Source: an uncultured Lactobacillaceae bacterium
GTDB taxonomy: Bacteria > Bacillota > Bacilli > Lactobacillales > Lactobacillaceae
DNA length: 32,089 bases
Assembly: GCA_945273735.1 (NCBI GenBank)
Contig: CALYPJ010000015.1
Coordinates: 1-32,089 of the forward strand
Direction of reading: 5' to 3'
Numbering within the stretch: position 1 is the stretch's first letter; each line of letters starts with the position of its first letter. The notes beneath the pieces were generated by a model. That model saw nothing but the letters and a program-made list of their open reading frames with translations. It was not told the DNA's origin and ran no database searches. Below are positions 15,811 through 24,224 of this stretch, piece by piece. Position numbers and translations under genes: made by a program.

Positions 15811-17541
15811 TTAATCACCATCCTTAATTTGAGATTTAACAATATCTTGGTAGACTTCATTATTTTGTTTTAGCTCTTGGTGGGTACCGATTCCTACCAT
15901 CTTCCCATCATCAAGAACCACAATTTGATCAGCACTAGCCACGGTTGAAACTCGCTGCCCAACAATAACTACAATTTTATTTTTAATTTTTTGATCAGTT
16001 TTTAAAGCTTTACGTAAAGAAGCATCTGTTTTGAAATCTAGTGCTGAGAAGGAGTCATCAAAAATATAAATATCGGCATTTTTAACTAAAGCCCGCGCAA
16101 TTGCTAAACGTTGCTTTTGACCTCCAGAAAAATTATCTCCACCTTGTTCTACCGTCCCGTCTAGTTGACCGGGCAATTCTTTGATAAAATCGCTAGCTTG
16201 AGCAACTTCAAGGGCATGCCATAATTCTTGATCGGTTGCTTTTTCATTACCAAAAAGTAAATTACTCCGAATCGTTCCTTTAAAAAGAACTGATTTTTGA
16301 GGGACTAATGCAATATGATCTTGTAATTCGTTAATATCAACATTTTTTACGTCAATTCCATTAACTTTTACAACTCCTTGACTGGCATCGTAAATGCGCG
16401 GAATTAAGTTAATCATTGTAGTTTTTCCAGAACCGGTTCCGCCAATGATTGCTAAAGTTTGTCCTGCTTTCATTTGGAGATTTACGTCGCTAACAGCAGG
16501 GACTTTTGCTTTGCCATAAAAGAATTTAACATGATCGAATTGTAAACTTAAATTAGTTGTTTCTGATGGAATTGGAGTGGGATTTGTTGGCTCTTTAAGA
16601 TTGGAAGAAGAATCCAATATTTGATTAATTCGTACAGCAGAAGCCTGAGCTCGTGGAACTAGGAAGAAAACCATAGATAGCATCATAAAACTCATTAAGA
16701 TTTGCATTGCATAAGTAATAAATGCTACTAAGTTACCAATTTCCATTTGCCGATTACCGATTAAATGAGCTGCCTGCCATGTAATTCCAATATTAGTACC
16801 ACTCATAATTAAAGTCATTAAGGGATACATCAAAGCGACAATTGAGAATACTTTACGAGCGGTTTGGGTATAATTTTTGTTTGCTTTTGCAAATCGTTGC
16901 TGTTCAAAGTCGTCTTGGCGAAATGCTCGAATAACTCGAACCCCTGTTAAACCTTCACGGAAGACTAAGTTAATATCATCAGTCTTTTTTTGCAAGGATT
17001 TAAAAAGTGGCGTAGCGAAGAAAAGAATTATTCCTACTAAAATGAGCATAATTGGAATTGAAATTAAAAAAACCGAAGTTAATTTGGCTTCTTTTTGGTA
17101 AGCCATCACGCTTGCACCAATTAGCATGATTGGTGATTGAATCATCATTCTTAAAGCCATCATCGTAACATTTTGAATTTGGTTAACATCATTGGTTGTT
17201 CGGGTAATTAAAGAAGAAGTTCCAATTTGATCGATTTCACTTTGGGACATATTTAGGACTTTTTTATAAATGTCAGAACGGATTTCTTTTCCAAGCCCTT
17301 GTGAGACCTTAGCAGCACAATAAACATTGCCAATTGCGGCTAATATAAAAATAGTAGTTACCCCAAGCATTTTTAAACCAGTTTGTACAATAAAATCAGT
17401 ATTGTTCTTTGCAATACCTTGATTGATTATATCGGAAGTATAGTTAGGTAACATTAAAATTGTGATAACCTGAACAATCATGAAAACAATTGCCATAAAG
17501 ATTAGTAGAGTTTTAACTCTTGATTTAGAAAGCTTAAACAT
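15811..17541 (-). CDS. ABC exporter subunit with degenerate ATPase residues (heterodimer partner 1)
   Basis: This 576-residue half-transporter has six predicted membrane helices followed by an ATPase domain. Walker A is GGTGSGKTT (about 366) and the signature a normal FSGGQ (about 470). Walker B reads IYIFDDSFSALD, with aspartate in place of the catalytic glutamate, and the H-loop histidine is glutamine (VGQRVSTV, about 527). This is the known pattern of the degenerate subunit in heterodimeric multidrug exporters such as LmrC, BmrC and TM287. The complementary changes in the downstream subunit confirm the pair. A GAGGAAAG ribosome binding site precedes the start. It lies 53 bases downstream of a MerR-type regulator gene on the same strand, which probably controls it. 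Confidence 0.92.
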   Translation of the reverse strand: MFKLSKSRVKTLLIFMAIVFMIVQVITILMLPNYTSDIINQGIAKNNTDFIVQTGLKMLGVTTIFILAAIGNVYCAAKVSQGLGKEIRSDIYKKVLNMSQSEIDQIGTSSLITRTTNDVNQIQNVTMMALRMMIQSPIMLIGASVMAYQKEAKLTSVFLISIPIMLILVGIILFFATPLFKSLQKKTDDINLVFREGLTGVRVIRAFRQDDFEQQRFAKANKNYTQTARKVFSIVALMYPLMTLIMSGTNIGITWQAAHLIGNRQMEIGNLVAFITYAMQILMSFMMLSMVFFLVPRAQASAVRINQILDSSSNLKEPTNPTPIPSETTNLSLQFDHVKFFYGKAKVPAVSDVNLQMKAGQTLAIIGGTGSGKTTMINLIPRIYDASQGVVKVNGIDVKNVDINELQDHIALVPQKSVLFKGTIRSNLLFGNEKATDQELWHALEVAQASDFIKELPGQLDGTVEQGGDNFSGGQKQRLAIARALVKNADIYIFDDSFSALDFKTDASLRKALKTDQKIKNKIVVIVGQRVSTVASADQIVVLDDGKMVGIGTHQELKQNNEVYQDIVKSQIKDGD

Positions 17542-17594
17542 TCTCTTTCCTCCAGGAAAAAATAATAATTAATTAGTTAAAAATTGTGAGAAAT

Positions 17595-18026
17595 TTAATT
17601 TTCTTTTTTCTTTTTACATAACATTTTTACTTTTTTATCATTGACTTTAACAATTAACTCATTATTGGGATCGTTGTCAAATACTCCAAAATGCAAAATA
17701 ATTGTTTCACCCTTTTTTTGAATAGTGGTAAGTCGCTTAAAGATAAAAGTAGTGATGGCGTGACCATAGTTACGTCGTGATTTAATCTCATCACTTGCTT
17801 TGCTTAATGTGTAACCATTATCAATGTAATATTTAATGAGAATAATACGCATCAAACTGTTTAAGTCATATCGCTTATTTCCGCGACTTTGTCGCCGGGT
17901 AGTTTTTACTAGTCCTTTTTTTTCCCAGTAACGCAGCTGAGCATCACTAGCACCCGTAAGGCGACTTACTTCCCCAATACCAATTGATAAATCGAGTTTC
18001 TTGATGGTATTTATTAATTTATCCAT
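17595..18026 (-). CDS. MerR-family transcriptional regulator of the ABC exporter
   Basis: This 143-residue regulator has an N-terminal MerR winged helix: GIGEVSRLTGASDAQLRYWEKKGLV, then a basic wing RRQSRGNKRYDLNSL and the helix containing GYTLSKASDEI. The C-terminal 60 residues are basic and short, unlike long drug-binding domains, so the inducer is unclear. I set the start at ATG 18026 (MDKLINT). The upstream in-frame ATG at 18041 overlaps the GGAGGAAAG ribosome binding site, which serves 18026. The gene is first in an operon with the exporter pair. Two dyads upstream (18044-18058 and 18086-18102) are likely binding sites. Confidence 0.88.
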   Translation of the reverse strand: MDKLINTIKKLDLSIGIGEVSRLTGASDAQLRYWEKKGLVKTTRRQSRGNKRYDLNSLMRIILIKYYIDNGYTLSKASDEIKSRRNYGHAITTFIFKRLTTIQKKGETIILHFGVFDNDPNNELIVKVNDKKVKMLCKKKKEN

Positions 18027-18043
18027 TCTTTCCTCCAACATTT

Positions 18044-18102
18044 ATCATATTTCATGATCTATTTATCATATAATATGGCAAGAAGATGATATTTAGTATC
18101 AT
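18044..18102. promoter_or_regulatory. Two dyads upstream of merR, probable MerR-family operators
   Basis: ATCAT-N5-ATGAT (18044-18058) and ATGATA-N5-TATCAT (18086-18102) are perfect inverted repeats sharing the half-site ATGAT/ATCAT. They lie within 80 bases upstream of the regulator start. I could not fix the -35/-10 boxes, so operator function is inferred. Confidence 0.5.
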
Positions 18103-18312
18103 ACTCTATTTACTAAAAAAAGAAATATTTTTTTTAATTTATTTTTGAAAAATAAAGGACTTTGGTTCTTTTAAAAAATAAAATGAAATTTTTTAAAATA
18201 ATAATATTGAATTCTAGAAATGTAGGGTTTTTATTTTTTACGCTTATTTATACTGTTAAAAAAATAAATTAAAAATTTTTTGATATTTTTTATTATATAA
18301 CTTAAAAAGTTC

Positions 18313-18341
18313 TTGTGTTGTAATTGCTTTCTTTTTATAAT
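18313..18341 (+). promoter_or_regulatory. Promoter of the orphan EIIC gene
   Basis: TTGTGT (18313-18318) and TATAAT (18336-18341) are 17 bp apart, with the start codon 43 bases downstream. The rest of 18103-18312 is AT-rich with no gene that I can support. Confidence 0.6.
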
Positions 18342-18383
18342 TAATAGTGTTAACAATAAAAATAAAAGGATTAATGAATTATT

Positions 18384-19745
18384 ATGGATAATACTAATAA
18401 AGTTTCGTTTACTGATAAAGTAACTAAGAAAGTTGGCAAATTTGCAGGATCGAGATTTGTACGGGCAATTATGGATGCAGGTTTTAGTGTAATTCCCTTT
18501 TCTATTATAGGTGCAATATTTTTGATTCTTACTGTTTTGCCGCAAGCTTTTCCAATTCCAGGATTTGCGGGAGTTTACGCTAAAAGTTTTGGAAGATTTA
18601 TTCCACTATTTCAAGTTGGCTATAACGCCACAATGGGAATTTTAGCTTTAATTTTTGCTGGAACTTTTACCTATTCTTATACTTCGATCTATGCGAAGGA
18701 AGAAAAATTAAAGCTAAAACCTCTAAATGCTCTTTGGATGTTTATGATGGCTTTATTTCTTACTGTTCCTCAGTTGTTTTTGAAGAATGGTTTTGTACAT
18801 TTTGAACAACATTTAGATCCTAATAATATTGTTGGTGGTGGTTATGCAGTTTCTGCTGGGGGAATTACCCGGATTGGTTCTGTTGGAATTTTCACCGGTT
18901 TAGTTGTTGGATGGATTACGGTTCAGATTTATCGTTTTACAATTAAACATAATTGGCAAATTAAGATGCCAGCATCTGTGCCAGCAGGTGTTGCTAGCTC
19001 ATTTAGTGCCTTAATACCGGGGTTTTGTGTGGCACTAGTTGTTTCTTTAATCGAATTAATTCTTCTCTTTTTTAAAACGGATATTTTTAAAGTTTTATAT
19101 ATCCCTTTTTCTTTTATCAGTAATATTACTAATACTTGGTGGGGTTTCCTATTAATCATGTTCTTGATTCACGCCTTATGGTGGTTTGGAATTCATGGTG
19201 CGACAATTGTTGGTTCCTTTACGACAGCAATTGCTTTAGCTAACGTGCAAGCTAATGCTAGAGGAGCTTTTAACTTTTTTGCGGGAGATCCTGGTAATGC
19301 CTTTGTTACTCTTGGAGGTTCAGGAGCCACATTAGGGGTTGCAATTTGGCTTTCTTTCCGGGCTCGTTCAGTTCAGTTAAAAGAAATTGGGAAATTAGAA
19401 TTAATTCCGGCAATTTTTAATATTAATGAACCTTTAATTTTTGGGGCACCAATCGTGTACAATATTAATTTGTTAATTCCTTTTATCTTGGCACCAATGG
19501 CTTCAGGATTAGTTGCTTATTTGGGAATTTCCACAAAGCTTGTTCCTAAAATTATCTTGCAACAACCTTGGCCCACACCAATTGGAATAGGGGGATTTGT
19601 TGCTACTGCAAGTTGGAAGGGCGCAGTTCTGTCAATTGTCTGTGCGATAGTTGCCTTCTTAGTTTGGTATCCATTTATTAAACATTATGATAATGTTTTG
19701 CTAAAACAAGAAAAGGAAAAGGAGAAAGAAATAGCGACTAATTAA
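18384..19745 (+). CDS. PTS lactose/cellobiose-family EIIC (orphan)
   Basis: This 453-residue polytopic permease belongs to the CelB/LacE EIIC family, which moves and phosphorylates beta-glucosides, cellobiose, chitobiose or lactose. Family marks are the start FTDKVTKKVGKFAGSRFVRAI (condensed from residues 9-29), WWFGIHGATIVG near residue 265, and NEPLIFGAPIVYN near residue 348. About ten hydrophobic helices are visible, with a charged KEKEKEKE tail. AAAGGA lies 13 bases before the ATG, a rather long spacing. The gene is monocistronic, between its own promoter and a terminator. No EIIA, EIIB or glycosidase is nearby, so it must use soluble PTS proteins encoded elsewhere. The substrate is unknown. 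Confidence 0.92.
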   Translation: MDNTNKVSFTDKVTKKVGKFAGSRFVRAIMDAGFSVIPFSIIGAIFLILTVLPQAFPIPGFAGVYAKSFGRFIPLFQVGYNATMGILALIFAGTFTYSYTSIYAKEEKLKLKPLNALWMFMMALFLTVPQLFLKNGFVHFEQHLDPNNIVGGGYAVSAGGITRIGSVGIFTGLVVGWITVQIYRFTIKHNWQIKMPASVPAGVASSFSALIPGFCVALVVSLIELILLFFKTDIFKVLYIPFSFISNITNTWWGFLLIMFLIHALWWFGIHGATIVGSFTTAIALANVQANARGAFNFFAGDPGNAFVTLGGSGATLGVAIWLSFRARSVQLKEIGKLELIPAIFNINEPLIFGAPIVYNINLLIPFILAPMASGLVAYLGISTKLVPKIILQQPWPTPIGIGGFVATASWKGAVLSIVCAIVAFLVWYPFIKHYDNVLLKQEKEKEKEIATN

Positions 19746-19758
19746 ATTATCGAGCAAT

Positions 19759-19793
19759 AAAAAAGCAAAACCTTTGAGGTTTTGCTTTTTTTT
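19759..19793. terminator. Bidirectional terminator between convergent genes
   Basis: The stem AAAAAAGCAAAACCT / AGGTTTTGCTTTTTT with a TTG loop has T runs on both strands. It serves the EIIC gene (plus) and the hypothetical gene at 19804 (minus). Confidence 0.88.
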
Positions 19794-19803
19794 GAACAAA
19801 AGA

Positions 19804-20568
19804 TTAATTAATTGGAACAAAAATAGTATTAGGTGTATTGTCAACAAAAGCTTGGTAAGCAGGAGTCATTTCAAAAGTTTTTCCATCATCATTTGAATTT
19901 GCAAAGCTAAAACGACATTGTTGATAATTTGTATGGTCACTAATAGGTTCATTGGTTTGCCAATTTCTTTGAATTGAATTGCCAGGTAGCGCTAAAAGTA
20001 TGCTCAAGTAAATCCAAGAAGTAGCCGTTCTTGTTCCAGTAGGATCATTATAACTTTGTCTTGAACTAACATTAATGACTAAACTGTTGTCAGGATGTTT
20101 TAAAACTTTAGTGAAATTATAGACCTGTTCCCCACCTACAGCGTTAGTCATAATTAAGACTTTTTTTGCTGCAAAATCTAAATAAACTTGACCTGATTCG
20201 CTAGAGTCTACAGCATATTTACCGCTATAACTAAAATAGGGGCTAAGATTATTAATTTCAATGGTTGAAGTTGCTTGGGAATTAGGATCAGGAGCCGAAT
20301 TTTGAAAACTATTTTGTGATTCTTTTAGGGCTGGCTGCTTATTTACATGATTTACAGTAGAAGAACTTTTAGCTGATTTATGTGAACGAGCTTTCATCAT
20401 TGAAATTGTATTTTGCTCAATTTGGCTTTTTTCTTTGAATTGCTTTTTGAGACTTATAATTTTAAAACTCAAAATAACAATAATAATTCCTAGTAGGGCA
20501 GATATTATCCCAACTACTTTGATTAAAGGATGATGAGAATTAGTAGTTTGTTTACGATGATAGTTCAT
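19804..20568 (-). CDS. Hypothetical membrane-anchored extracellular protein (254 aa)
   Basis: I do not recognise the family. A short basic cytoplasmic tip is followed by one membrane helix at about residues 18-38 (VVGIISALLGIIIVILSF). Then come a charged segment (KKQFKEKSQ), a Ser/Lys/Asn-rich linker to about residue 105, and a folded domain. That domain contains YFSYSGKYAVDSSESGQVYLDF and ends in NTIFVPIN. The layout is a type II anchored extracellular domain. The pattern of a linker plus a small beta-rich domain is common in lactobacillar surface proteins of unknown role. The start has only a weak AAGG ribosome binding site. It is transcribed toward the convergent terminator, and a 36-residue ORF lies just upstream. 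Confidence 0.65.
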   Translation of the reverse strand: MNYHRKQTTNSHHPLIKVVGIISALLGIIIVILSFKIISLKKQFKEKSQIEQNTISMMKARSHKSAKSSSTVNHVNKQPALKESQNSFQNSAPDPNSQATSTIEINNLSPYFSYSGKYAVDSSESGQVYLDFAAKKVLIMTNAVGGEQVYNFTKVLKHPDNSLVINVSSRQSYNDPTGTRTATSWIYLSILLALPGNSIQRNWQTNEPISDHTNYQQCRFSFANSNDDGKTFEMTPAYQAFVDNTPNTIFVPIN

Positions 20569-20585
20569 GATTTATAACCTTGGTT

Positions 20586-20696
20586 TTATTTATTAGTTAA
20601 AAAATTATGTTTTACATTGATTGCAGAAGAGTCATTGCTATCTTGGGATGCAGCGATGAATAAAAGACTTACTTGTAATTGATTTAGTTTGTCCAT
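20586..20696 (-). CDS. Possible small ORF (36 aa) or gene debris
   Basis: A minus-strand ORF starts MDKLNQLQVSLLFIAASQDS and ends NFLTNK, 17 bases before the 254-residue protein. The upstream GGATAAAG is a weak ribosome binding site. Another reading frame just upstream (containing DLDWQKKSRTVLLWIKQNG) is also open without a start codon. The pair may therefore be a frameshifted remnant of a single gene. I do not recognise a family. Confidence 0.25.
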   Translation of the reverse strand: MDKLNQLQVSLLFIAASQDSNDSSAINVKHNFLTNK

Positions 20697-21038
20697 TTTG
20701 CTTTATCCATAAAAGTACGGTCCGGGACTTTTTTTGCCAATCTAGATCAATGATCCATTATTTTTGCTTCTTTCATTTTTAAGTAATTAACTACTGATAA
20801 TATACACCTTATTTTAATTTTGATGTTAATCAGGTAGTTATCTAATAACTTCTTTATATAGAATTTAGATTATCACTTAAACAATTAAGAGCAAGTCTAG
20901 ATTGTCTAATAAATTCGAATTGCTCCAAATTTTATGTTAAATTTTTCAATTAGGGCGACTATATAACTAACTTATAAAGTAAAAAATAAACTGATTATTA
21001 CTATAATAATATCTTAGCTTTTAAAAAGCAAAGCAAAA
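20697..21038. other. Intergenic region with no supported gene
   Basis: These AT-rich bases lie upstream of the 254-aa gene and downstream of lacX. Apart from the possible debris near 20700-20770 I see no ORF with a ribosome binding site and no strong hairpin other than the lacX terminator that follows. Confidence 0.4.
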
Positions 21039-21078
21039 TTAAAAAGGACTAACTCCGAAAACCGGAGACTAGCCCTTA
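21039..21078 (-). terminator. Rho-independent terminator of lacX
   Basis: On the minus strand GGGCTAGTCTCCG pairs with CGGAGTTAGTCC (one bulge) around a GTTTT loop, followed by TTTTTAATTTT. It lies 19 bases past the lacX stop codon. Confidence 0.8.
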
Positions 21079-21096
21079 ATTACTTTAATACAAAGT

Positions 21097-21987
21097 CTAG
21101 TTAAACTCAATTTGGAAGTAAAATTCTTTAGTTTCTTGTGGTTTTAAAATCGTATTACCTTCTTTGTGATACCAGTCAGTTGCTTGGTCACTTGCTTGAT
21201 CAGGTAAACCGGCAAATGGTTCAATACAGATGAAAGGTGCTTTTTGGTGTTCCGGACTCCAAAGATTAAGATAAGGAAAATTACCGCAATCAACCGTAAT
21301 GTAGCGGGGATGATTAGCAGATTTCATGGTTGCTTTTTGTATTTCAGTATTGGCTAATAAGACTAAACCATCATCTAGGAGTTCATGAGTTAAAGGAAGA
21401 TGATTATCTTGGCTCCCTTTAAGATTCTCAATTTTACCGTTACGAAAAGGTATCGGTCCGGTTCCGAATTTTTGTAATTTTCCTTTCACGGGTTCGACGG
21501 TCATTTCATAATTATCAAAATTTCCGTTTGGTTGTTGAAAAACATTAAAAGCAGGGTGAAAACCTAAAGCAAAAGGTAAAGGTTTTTCATCATTATTAGT
21601 AACTTTACTACTGATTTTCAAACCTTGATCTGTTAATTGATAAGTTACTGCTAAAGTAAATTTAAAGGGATAAATTTTTAGTGTTTGTTCATTTTCATGG
21701 AGAACAAAAGTTACTTGATCAGAACTACGGTTAATATCGGTCCAGGAATAGTCTCGAGCAAAACCATGCTGCATCATCGGATAGGTTTGATTGTTTAACT
21801 TATATTCATTATGGTTAGAACGTCCGATTGCCGGGAACAAAATTGGAAAATGACGATGCCAAATTTTACCAGTAGGATCATTCCAAATATATTCATAATC
21901 ATCAATGTACTTGTTTTGAAAAGATTGAACTTCGGCACCGATTCGGTTAATACTTGCTCGGTATTTATTATTTTCGATAGTAATCAT
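21097..21987 (-). CDS. lacX: LacX-family aldose 1-epimerase (mutarotase)
   Basis: LacX-type proteins interconvert the alpha and beta anomers of galactose or related sugars in the cytoplasm. The 296-residue product shows the mutarotase features HRHFPILFPAIGRS, MMQHGFARDYSW with its histidine, ALGFHPAFN with the second histidine, and ICIEPFAGLPD with the catalytic glutamate. I place the start at ATG 21987 (MITIENNKYRA), eight bases after GGAAGG; the longer frame upstream runs into the decayed DUF4867-like gene and is not real. It sits downstream of lacR-lacA-lacB-lacD on the same strand, as lacX often does. A terminator and a pseudogene separate it from lacD, so it may rely on read-through or on a promoter I cannot see. 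Confidence 0.9.
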   Translation of the reverse strand: MITIENNKYRASINRIGAEVQSFQNKYIDDYEYIWNDPTGKIWHRHFPILFPAIGRSNHNEYKLNNQTYPMMQHGFARDYSWTDINRSSDQVTFVLHENEQTLKIYPFKFTLAVTYQLTDQGLKISSKVTNNDEKPLPFALGFHPAFNVFQQPNGNFDNYEMTVEPVKGKLQKFGTGPIPFRNGKIENLKGSQDNHLPLTHELLDDGLVLLANTEIQKATMKSANHPRYITVDCGNFPYLNLWSPEHQKAPFICIEPFAGLPDQASDQATDWYHKEGNTILKPQETKEFYFQIEFN

Positions 21988-22004
21988 TAATTTTTCCTTC
22001 CTAA

Positions 22005-22535
22005 ATAATTGATTTAATTTTGATAAGTTTCCCAATTAAGCCGGGTAATTTACCTTGGTTAATTTTGTCAGCTCTACTTTTATGAGCAATTTGAAATTTA
22101 TTTGTTTTCATTATTAGAGGATTATTTTTAGAGTAATTAGCGGGAAGTGGTTGATTCCTTTCTTTGATAAGCATCACAATAAATTTAAAATCGGAAGAAT
22201 AAACTTCACCGGGACTGTAATGTAAGGGATCACTGTAAAACAACTGTATTAGCAGGAATGAAAAATAATTTAGCATCTTTTTCGGTATTAAATTGTTGAT
22301 TTTTCATTTGATATCTTTTACCCAATGCCATTGCAAAAATATTGACGGCACTACCTTAATGATATTCTAAAGCAGTAAGAGCCCTATTATGACTGCTATT
22401 ACCAATTTCAGTGGGTAAACCGGCAAAAATATCTTAACTAATTTGTTGAATAACCGGTATATTTTCGATTTTTGGGTAAATCTTATCCTGTTTTGAAGGT
22501 GGTATTTTAATATTATCTTTTAAGAACGTTTTCTA
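22005..22535 (-). pseudogene. Decayed DUF4867-family gene
   Basis: Minus-strand translation in shifting frames gives an N-terminal piece (KQDKIYPKIENIPVIQQIS), LPTEIGNSSHNRALTALEYH, then NIFAMALGKRYQMKNQQFN, KDAKLFFIPANTVVL, and YSDPLHYSPGEVYSSDFKFIV in register to the end. The order and wording match the DUF4867 family as I remember it (LEYHKGSE, LLLG, FFVPKGT, LHFSPC). In-frame stops follow the first block and LEYH, part of the LEYHKGSE block is missing, and a frameshift precedes DPLHYSP. The gene is therefore broken in several places. The 91-codon open stretch inside it (to 22276) is only its last intact portion. The family's function is unknown; members sit beside sugar-catabolism genes. 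Confidence 0.75.
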
Positions 22536-22548
22536 ATTTTAATTAAAA

Positions 22549-22579
22549 TAAAAGCTGATCCTAAAAGGATCAACTTTTA
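22549..22579 (-). terminator. Rho-independent terminator of lacD
   Basis: On the minus strand AAAAGTTGATCC and GGATCAGCTTTT pair around TTTTA, followed by ATTTT. It lies 27 bases past the lacD stop. Confidence 0.82.
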
Positions 22580-22605
22580 CAAATTAACTTAGTAAGTTTG
22601 GTTGC

Positions 22606-23604
22606 TTAAGCTTTTTCTACTTTGTCAGTCCAAGGAGTAGCAGTTTCTGCTAAAACTTTGTTTAAGCGATCAATATTAGCTTTACCTTCGGTTTCTAACC
22701 ATTTCTTACCAGCATCTTCACCTTGAGCTGCAAATGGTTCAACACCTGGTTTCCAAGTAGCACGACCACAAAGTACACCATTAAAGGTTGATCCAGCTTC
22801 TTTAGCAAATTGTAATTCTTTTAAGAACATTTCGTTGCTAACACCAGCTGACAAGAAGATAAATGGTAAGTCAGTAGCATCAGATTGTTCTTTATAGAAT
22901 TTCTTAGCTTCTTCTTGTGAGTAGACAGCTTCATTACCATCAGTAAATCCTTCAACAAATTTCTGGTTAACAGGAACTTCAAGTTTCAAAACAGAAATGT
23001 TGTAACGAGGATCGCTAAATTCACGAGTCATTTCAATAACTTTGTGTGGTTTAACTTTAGCAAATGCTGCATCATTGACGTTGTCAGAGTTTTCGTCATA
23101 AGAAACTAATTCGACAAATAATGGTAGACCAATTTCCTTGCTTTCCGCACCAACACGTTCAACAAAGGCTTTTTTACGATCATTGATTGAATCAGGATCA
23201 TCTACATCATAGTAAAGTAAGAATTTAACAGCATCGCCGCCTTCTTCTTTAATTCTTAAAGCACTTTGATTTTCAATTAAATCAGGAAAACGACCAGGTT
23301 CGCTAACGTCGTAACCAGTTTTTTCATAAGAGAGTAATAATCCTGAATTAGCATCACGGACTTTACTTGCTGGTAAACCGTATTCAGGGTCTAATAAAAT
23401 TGCACTAGCATACTTAGTTAATTCAGCAGAAACAGCTTTTTTGAAATCAACAATTGTTGTTTCATCTGCTGGCTTATTAGCTGCTGCAGCTAACATCTTT
23501 TTTAAAGATCCCCTTTGGTCAATTGCCAAAGCAGAAATAACACTATTTTGGTCTGACAATTTTTGTAAATGTTCATATTGACTTGCTGTAAGTTTTACAG
23601 ACAT
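22606..23604 (-). CDS. lacD: Tagatose 1,6-bisphosphate aldolase
   Basis: LacD is a class I aldolase that splits tagatose 1,6-bisphosphate into dihydroxyacetone phosphate and glyceraldehyde 3-phosphate, the last step of the tagatose-6-phosphate pathway. The 332-residue length fits the family. Features are ALAIDQRGSLKKML near the start, AILLDPEYGLPAS, the Schiff-base lysine K207 in VLKLEVPV, FIFLSAGVSNEMF and GVLCGRATWKPGV. GAGGAGG precedes the ATG. It is transcribed after lacA and lacB, and may also have its own promoter at 23654-23662. In most lactic acid bacteria lacC lies between lacB and lacD. Here only 84 bases separate them and lacC is gone. Confidence 0.95.
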   Translation of the reverse strand: MSVKLTASQYEHLQKLSDQNSVISALAIDQRGSLKKMLAAAANKPADETTIVDFKKAVSAELTKYASAILLDPEYGLPASKVRDANSGLLLSYEKTGYDVSEPGRFPDLIENQSALRIKEEGGDAVKFLLYYDVDDPDSINDRKKAFVERVGAESKEIGLPLFVELVSYDENSDNVNDAAFAKVKPHKVIEMTREFSDPRYNISVLKLEVPVNQKFVEGFTDGNEAVYSQEEAKKFYKEQSDATDLPFIFLSAGVSNEMFLKELQFAKEAGSTFNGVLCGRATWKPGVEPFAAQGEDAGKKWLETEGKANIDRLNKVLAETATPWTDKVEKA

Positions 23605-23653
23605 TAAAAAAATACCTCCTCAGGCTTTACATATTATTAAAAATACCATCTAT

Positions 23654-23662
23654 ATAATACCA
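23654..23662 (-). promoter_or_regulatory. Possible extended -10 promoter of lacD
   Basis: On the minus strand TGGTATTAT forms an extended -10 element about 50 bases before lacD, in the gap where lacC would normally be. The -35 is poor, so this is tentative. Confidence 0.35.
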
Positions 23663-23688
23663 GTTATTTTGTTAAAAAGAAGTGAAAA

Positions 23689-24207
23689 CTAATCATGGTA
23701 AACGCCTTCTTGCCATTTTTCTAATTCCGCATCAAAGAAGTGGGGATTATCTTTTTGATCAGGATTAGGTTGCGCAATTTTGTCAATTTTAGCAATAATT
23801 TCTTTATTTTGGGAATTTTCTTTGTAGGTTGTAGCAATAAATGCTTTAACAATATCTTCAGCTAAATGTTCACCAACGGTAGCACCACCAAATCCAATAA
23901 TATTGGCATTTAATTGTTCTCGAGCATAAACTGCGGAAGTAACATCAGATACCATAGCAGCACGGACACCTTCATTTTTATCAGCAGCAGTTGAAATTCC
24001 GATACCGGTACCACAAAGAACTACTCCAAGATCTGCTCTGCCGTCCGCAACATCTTCAGCAACTCTTTTACCATAAATTGGATAATGGGTCCGGGTTGTA
24101 TCATAGGTTCCTTCATCAATTACTTGATGGCCTAAAGCTTTTAACATATTTGATAATTGAACTTTAACTTCAGTTACTATGTGATCGTTACCAATTGAAA
24201 TAATCAT
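23689..24207 (-). CDS. lacB: Galactose-6-phosphate isomerase subunit LacB
   Basis: LacB forms a heteromultimer with LacA and isomerises galactose 6-phosphate to tagatose 6-phosphate. The 172-residue protein starts [17 protein letters not shown] and has the RpiB/LacAB signature [11 protein letters not shown] with its catalytic cysteine, then [20 protein letters not shown] and [14 protein letters not shown]. The C-terminal extension ending in [19 protein letters not shown] is characteristic of LacB rather than LacA or RpiB. GGAAGGAAGG precedes the start, 17 bases after lacA. The terminal segment and the fixed order lacR-lacA-lacB make the assignment secure. Confidence 0.95.
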   Translation of the reverse strand: MIISIGNDHIVTEVKVQLSNMLKALGHQVIDEGTYDTTRTHYPIYGKRVAEDVADGRADLGVVLCGTGIGISTAADKNEGVRAAMVSDVTSAVYAREQLNANIIGFGGATVGEHLAEDIVKAFIATTYKENSQNKEIIAKIDKIAQPNPDQKDNPHFFDAELEKWQEGVYHD

Positions 24208-24224
24208 CTTTTTCCTTCCTTCCT

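Noticed and set aside
18231-18545. Minus-strand ORF upstream of and overlapping the orphan EIIC
   Set aside because: Its composition is Lys/Asn/Ile-rich as expected of AT-rich noncoding DNA, and it overlaps the real gene and its promoter.
22001-22276. A 91-codon minus-strand ORF as an independent gene
   Set aside because: It is the last in-frame part of a longer decayed DUF4867-like gene, has no ribosome binding site and overlaps the lacX upstream region.
22520-22540. Catabolite-responsive element AAGAACGTTTTCTA
   Set aside because: It deviates at two consensus positions and lies in the 5' debris of a pseudogene behind the lacD terminator.
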